From assembly GCF_000208745.1 (NCBI RefSeq), contig NC_030851.1, forward strand, positions 28,985,557 through 29,049,556: a stretch of DNA of 64,000 nt, read 5' to 3'. This stretch comes from Theobroma cacao (taxonomy: Eukaryota > Streptophyta > Magnoliopsida > Malvales > Malvaceae). The translations under genes and the position numbers were made by a program. The notes under the pieces were generated by a model. The model made no database searches, was not told where the DNA came from, and was given only the letters and a program-made list of their open reading frames with translations. Below, piece after piece: positions 58,585-64,000 of the stretch (position 1 is the first letter of the stretch; the number at the start of each line of letters is the position of its first letter).

Positions 58585-58856
58585 TTTAAAACAAGTGCTA
58601 AAAAGATCAAAGAAGATATAAAAATCGAAGATGAATGGTTTTGGTTTGGTTTTCGGAATCCTTATTCCTTCTTTTAAGTTGTATTTATGCCAACTTTCTC
58701 GTTCTACATAAGCTCCCTCATCTATAGCACTACCCACTATCCTAAAACTGCTAGCCTTGGAGAACACTTGCCTTTTGTAAAGGCCTTGAATCAAATTTGA
58801 AACCTTACCTACAATGTTAAACTATGAAGGTTAAACACATATATAAGGCTTGGATT
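58585..58856. other. Gene-free stretch with an unassigned minus open frame
   Basis: A minus frame at about 58794-58585 reads with few rare residues (SKASSFRIVGSAIDEGAYVE) and could be part of a host exon or older element, but I recognise no family and see no splice context. Confidence 0.3.
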
Positions 58857-60155
58857 TATATTAAGAAAAGTCAATTTAATCCTTATCATTTTATTGTAGT
58901 TAAATAAGCCCCTAAACTTTTATTTTGGATCAAATAAGCTCCTCACATTATCTGTTGACTAATGGAAGTTTGTCAATGGTATAATCAATAATTTTTTATG
59001 CCATGTCATTTTTCATGTGGCACATTTACGTATCATCTTGATGATGTCAATACCACGTGGTAAATGATGTGGCATAAAAAATTGTTGAATGAGAATTTTT
59101 ATCCTTTTTACCCATTGAAATGTCAAAAAATTATTGGTTATAGGGATTTAAAACAAAAAATTTAAATAAAAACCTAATTGCTTCAAACTGATTTTCATTT
59201 TTTCTTAACTGATTACCATCATTTCTTGACTGATTACCATCTTCTTAATGGAAGCCATCCTTCCTAACAAAAAAAACCTTCACTTTCTTCAACATTCCCT
59301 AAACCCAATGTACCTTATAATTAAAATTTCCCCTATTTGTCTGCAATTGCTATTCTTCTTCTTCTTATAAAAATCGTTCTTTGGGTAGTCTTGAATTTTC
59401 AAAAATTATGAAAGATGTGCAAAAAGAACCTATTATTGTTAGTAATTAAAATTCAACACCATTAGATTTCCCTTACAAATTATAGGGAAGAGAAGAAAAA
59501 GATTTAACTTTCTTTTACAAATTCTAGGGAAGAGAAGAGCATTATATTTCCTTTACAGATTTCAAGAAAAAGAATAAAATCATTTGACTTTCTTTTATTG
59601 TAGAACAACATTGTGTTTTTGCTAGTTTCAGTATTGTAAACATTGTGTGTCCTACCTTTACTCTTCTTCTTCTTCTTAAAATTGTTTTTGAGTATTCTCG
59701 AATTTCTCTACACTAACATTTAGTGGGGCAACAATGGCTTCAATCGAACTAGAAAAGTTAGATTAAGCTTTTTTTATTAAGAAGGATGGCTTCAATTAAA
59801 AAGATGGTAATGAATTAAGAAACAATGATTATAAGTTTAAAACAATTAGTTTTTTTTAATTTTTTGTTTCAAATCCCTAACTAATAATTTTTAGACATTT
59901 GGAAAGAAAAAAACCCAATTCCAAGTCAGTAATTTTTGATGCCACCTCATTTGCCACTTGGCATTGACGTTATCAAGATGACATGTCAACATGTGATGTG
60001 GCAGATGATGTGGCATCAAAAATTGCTAACTGTACTATTTACTAATAGAAGTTAGTCAATAGTTAGTGAAAAGGGATTATTTAACCCAAAATAAAAATTA
60101 TGGAGATTATTTGAATGCAATAAAAGGATAGAGGCTAAATTGATTTTCTTAATAT
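58857..60155. mobile_element. 1.3-kb foldback element
   Basis: The ends TATATTAAGAAAAGTCAATTTA (left, abbreviated to TATATTAAGAAAA) and TTTTCTTAATATA (right) are inverted. Inversion continues through the arms: CCTTATCATTTTATTG faces CAATAAAAGGATAG, ATGCCATGTCATTTTTC faces the 59940-60015 block, and GATTACCATCTTCTTAATG near 59230 faces sequence near 59790-59825. The arms are several hundred bases long. No transposase and no clear target duplication. Confidence 0.55.
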
Positions 60156-61272
60156 AGTTTAAGGACTTATTTGGATAGTTAAGCAACTATAAACTATAAA
60201 GTTACTTCTTCCTTGACCTTGACCTTAAAGCTCATAGTCTTACAAGACAAACCTTTGTTAATTCTAGCTTAACCCACCAATTCAAGCCTTTTAGTATTGG
60301 GCTTTATTTTTTGTCGATTCGAATGGACTTGTATGGCCATGTTTATCAGCCTACCCTTAGGTTATTTCAATACCACCTATCAATTTGCTCATAAAAACAT
60401 GTTTTGATTTTCAGTTAATGAAATATATAGAAAGGGTTTATATTTAATGTACTAACAGTGTATAGCTTCCATACACTGTCAGGTCACCAAATCATGCCGC
60501 ATCCTTAATAAGTAAAAATAAAACCTTATAACATCTTAAAAATAAATATTAAGAGATTTTAATAAGTATTTAGATAAAATAAAAAAAGATTTTCAAAATC
60601 TTTTTTCCACACTACTCTTTTTTGTTATGCATTTGCAAGCATCCAAATCAAAATCTTCTTTTGTGTAAATTAATTCTCCCACCATCAATGAGATACTCTT
60701 TGTGGGCAAAAAATCAAGTTGCAATTTGAAGTTTTTTCCTTTTGCCCAAAATTGTTATTCATAGAGTTTCGGATAAATTACAAGATTTTGGATTTGTTAA
60801 TTACATATGCACATGAAGTTGTAGCTGAGAAAGCAGTAATTGAGATGAACCAAAAAGCTTTGAATACATCTACACAATGACAAAAGCGACTTGTAGTCAT
60901 TTCAGATCAATCTAGTAGTCTAAAAAACCACTCACCACTAGAAAGCAAGAGCCGGTAGGAGTTTGCATCAAAATCTTGTGGTCAAAGAATTGCGTGAAGG
61001 AAATTGGCTACTAAAGTTCATAGGTTGTTTTAGCATTCTAGTATGTGTTATTTTAGTTGTTTCGACATGATGCACTTTATATTGTGTTGAACAAGCAAAT
61101 ACTTAAAACTGGCTTTATGAAGAGCGGATAAGGCAGTTGGTCTTGTATCTTATAAATACTCATATTGATTTGTTTGTTTTTGTAGAAGAAGATCAATAAA
61201 AGGAATATGATTTGCCTATCTTCTTTCTTCATCTTGAACTCGAAAGAAAAAAGACAAGATTTTGATTTAGAT
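60156..61272. other. Gene-free stretch
   Basis: A short hairpin ACAGTGTAT...ATACACTGT is at about 60459-60480, possibly a MITE end. The rest, including 60640-61200, shows no recognised gene. A TATAAATAC box-like sequence is near 61151. Confidence 0.4.
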
Positions 61273-64000
61273 TGTAAAGCCCGACCTTATAAAATACTAT
61301 TCATGACGTACATGTGATGATAGCATGATTGTATGCTAGGAGAGTCCCGAAAAATTTACAAAAGTCGGTATTGTACCTAGAGGTACAACAAAGTTGATTT
61401 AATCCTCGAACGAGATCAAGTAGAAATTTTAAGGTGAGATTAAGATCATCACAGTCCAAGGATGACTCAAAATGGTAATTCGGAGTTTGAGGATCAATTT
61501 GGAGTCGAATCAAAATTTTCACTATCTAGCGGCAAAATGGTCATTTGCCACTTGGGGACAAAATGGAAATTTTAGAAAAGATTTTTTTGACCCCATTTGA
61601 CTTATTGGAGTATGATTTGACTTATTGGAGTAAGATTTGAGGTTTAGAAGTGAAAAATTTTAATTTCGGTACAATTTGGAGTAAAAGGGTAAAATGGTAA
61701 TTTTGCCACCTTAAGGGCAAAATTGTAATTTTCCACCATTAGGATATTTTTTCAGCACATTGTCTTCCTTTATCTTCATCTTTGATCCTTGACTAATCAT
61801 GTGGTGGAGATAAAATGTTTAAATTTTTAAATTTTTAAAAATGGACCAATAAGAAAATGCCATGTGTCAAGCTTAGGATATTTTATTATTTAACTAAAAA
61901 ATCAACATAAATCAGGCCATTACTCTCCAAATATTTGGCCAAGCAAGGAAGAGAGAGAAAGAGAGGAAGAACAAACCCTAGGTGAGGAATTTCAAGAGAA
62001 AAAGTGTGGAAAATCAAGGAAAACAAGTGAAAAAGGTAGGATTTTTCAACTTAAGCTTGAAATCTATTTTCCTTAAGCATTTCTCTTTATTTTCCATGCT
62101 TAAATTACATGTTTTTATGATGAATTGTTGGCTGATCAAAATGGGTTAGGAGAGAGAAAGTTGTTAGATTAATTTGATTTTAAGTTATGTTAGTGTTTTT
62201 AGTTAGTTTAGCATATTTAGAAACAAAACAACAAGAAAAGAATTTATTTTCTCCCACAACCATTAATGGCCGAATTTACCATGTATGAGTGAGGATGAGT
62301 TTGATTTTTATTCTAGGAGAATTGGTTAAGAAATGATGAATTATGAGCCTAGAAAAATAATGGGAATTTTCGGAGCAAAAATACGAATTTTTACCCATTA
62401 GGGGTATTTTCGTAATTTGCTGTCGAGACTGATAATTTGCACCACACTGAGGGACATTAAGTCAATTTGGGTGCAATTGAGGTATAGAAACTGAAAAAAA
62501 TTAATTTGAGATTAAATTGGACGCGTTAGTAATTTAATCGGGTGATAAGACGAATTAGGCCAATACCGAGTTTAGATAGTTACCAGTGCATTTTTGCATT
62601 CCATATCATGCATTGGTAGTCTAAATTAGTTTAATTTTGATTTAGTACCAACTTGGTGAAATTCTCGATTTTGTACTGTGTCAAGGTGGTGAGTCCTCCG
62701 ATAAAGGCAAGGAAATTGCATCCGAGGACCAGTAGACAGAGTGCTTCGAAAGTCTGCATTCTAGACATTGTGAGTAAACTTACTGTCATTTTAATTATCT
62801 AGGGTGGTTTTTAGATGCTTTCATGAATTCTATGGAAAAAGGAATTTAAAAAGATAAATTTTCATGTTTTATGAATAAATGAGTTTCAATGAAATTAAAT
62901 TATAAATTGTTTTGAAATTAATAGTGATTTTGAAAAATAGAGTACACGGAGACTGTTAATTGTGGCAATTTGATTGTTTAAGTTGATTGGCTTATGATAA
63001 ATCGAGCATGATTGGCTAGTTGGCAATTGTATTGAAATGCGAATTGTTTGATTGCCTTGAAAGACCGTGAATTACAAAATTGCCATATCATGTTATTGAG
63101 TTTTATTGTATGGTGGATTATATATATTAATTAATCGCTGCAGTAAGGGGTTTCTGTGGACCAGCCTTTTAGAGAGGCATAGTAAACCCCATTATATTCT
63201 TACCTCGAACGGAGAGGCGCATAGGGTATCTCTTGGGGTAAAGCTTAGGGTTCACTTCACGCCAAACCACCACGTGAGGGGGAACTCAACCAACGCCAAG
63301 GAATGGCTATGTTTTCAAAACAAAAACATGATTTATTTGAAATGTGAATTTTAATAGCCTTGGGGTCTCAGTAGGATGCCTAGGCCAAGGTGTCCCCGAG
63401 AATGGATTTATGGCACAAGCCTAGTTTTTATGAGATTCATAAGCCTCTTTACATATTTTAAATGAAATGTATTCTTATGCTGTGACCCAGTTTACGATGA
63501 TTTATTTTATTGTCTCCATGTACTAAACTCTAGATATTTATGATGATGTCTGTTTACTCATTGGGATTTTATAATCTCACCACCCTCCTTTCCACCCATT
63601 TCAGGTTCAGTATAGGCTGTAGATAGCTTATCTCATCGAGGACACCATCCTCTTTACTTTTGTTTATTCGGGGGCCCTCTTGTTATTGTAAATTAAATTA
63701 AATATTTTGGCTCATTGTATTACAGTATGTATAAATTTATTTAGCTTTTACGCTATAAAAATTATTCACGTATAACTCTATAAATATTGTTTTATAAGAA
63801 AATAGAATATTTTACTTAATATTTCTTTTATTTTCTTATTATATTCAAATAACCGTAATTTCATTTTAAATGAAGATTTTAGACTTTTGAACTCATTTTG
63901 ATTATGAGTTATGTCTTTTGTACTTGTATGTTACATTTTAGCCAGTTTCGAAATTTTGAAAAAAATGACAAAAATATCTCTGTGAGATGAAAATTAATAT
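61273..64000 (+). mobile_element. LTR of family G, truncated by the window end
   Basis: Starts TGTAAAGCCCGACC (decayed TGTCAAGC). Collinear with 11937-14932 down to the part equivalent to 14740, so roughly 200 bp of the LTR are outside. Whether it is a solo LTR or the 5' LTR of an element cannot be told. Confidence 0.8.

Noticed and set aside
61273..64000. Start of a new full-length element with coding region
   Set aside because: The stretch is collinear with LTR G throughout and no coding motif appears before the window ends.

Overview
This window looks like nuclear DNA of a flowering plant, most likely a eudicot. It is AT-rich, has spliced genes with GT-AG introns, and is packed with Ty3/gypsy and Ty1/copia LTR retrotransposons, a LINE remnant, a CACTA element and AT-rich inverted-repeat elements. 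A Malvales species is my guess from the general look of the repeats and cannot be proved here. There are two assembly defects: a 740-base N run (56916-57655) and a single N (45236) between two near-identical copies of one stretch.

Only one gene appears intact: a six-exon tetraketide alpha-pyrone reductase 2-like gene (TKPR2, SDR/cinnamoyl-CoA-reductase-like family, sporopollenin pathway) on the minus strand at 20989-26215. Its second intron has swollen to 3.3 kb with AT-rich insertions, and a ~415-bp foldback element abuts its likely TATA box. Two other host-gene relics are seen: a dynamin-related protein (DRP3-like) fragment with introns inside a CACTA transposon (4017-5778), and a short frameshifted PPR-like fragment (about 20180-20345).

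Layout. 1-3425: decayed copia pol (minus) split by a solo LTR. 4017-5778: CACTA element carrying the DRP3 fragment. 5782-9310: AT-rich, mostly featureless, with a possible LINE relic. 9311-16000: decayed gypsy gag (plus) split by three solo LTRs nested one inside another. 16000-20200: LTR-like and hAT-like debris. 20989-26860: TKPR2 and its promoter. 27721-45446: a full-length but dead chromovirus-type gypsy element ('element B', minus strand) that contains four later solo-LTR insertions. 45975-58560: a 5'-truncated LINE split by a full-length gypsy element ('element A', 46648-57812, minus strand), which is itself split by a solo LTR. 58857-60155: a 1.3-kb foldback element. 61273-64000: a truncated long LTR.

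Most insertions could be bounded to the base by TG...CA ends plus 5-bp target-site duplications, so the order of insertion can be read directly. The most unusual signal is that several unrelated LTR families (called E, F, H, B and A here) each carry clusters of short palindromes, with a different core in each family (ATCGAT, GTCGAC, TTAATTAA, TATCGATA, CTGCAG). The palindromes usually sit in pairs at a fixed spacing (20-21 bp in E, B and A; 13-14 bp in F and H). In E, F and H, and in a loose array at 17283, they lie just upstream of a TATA-like box.
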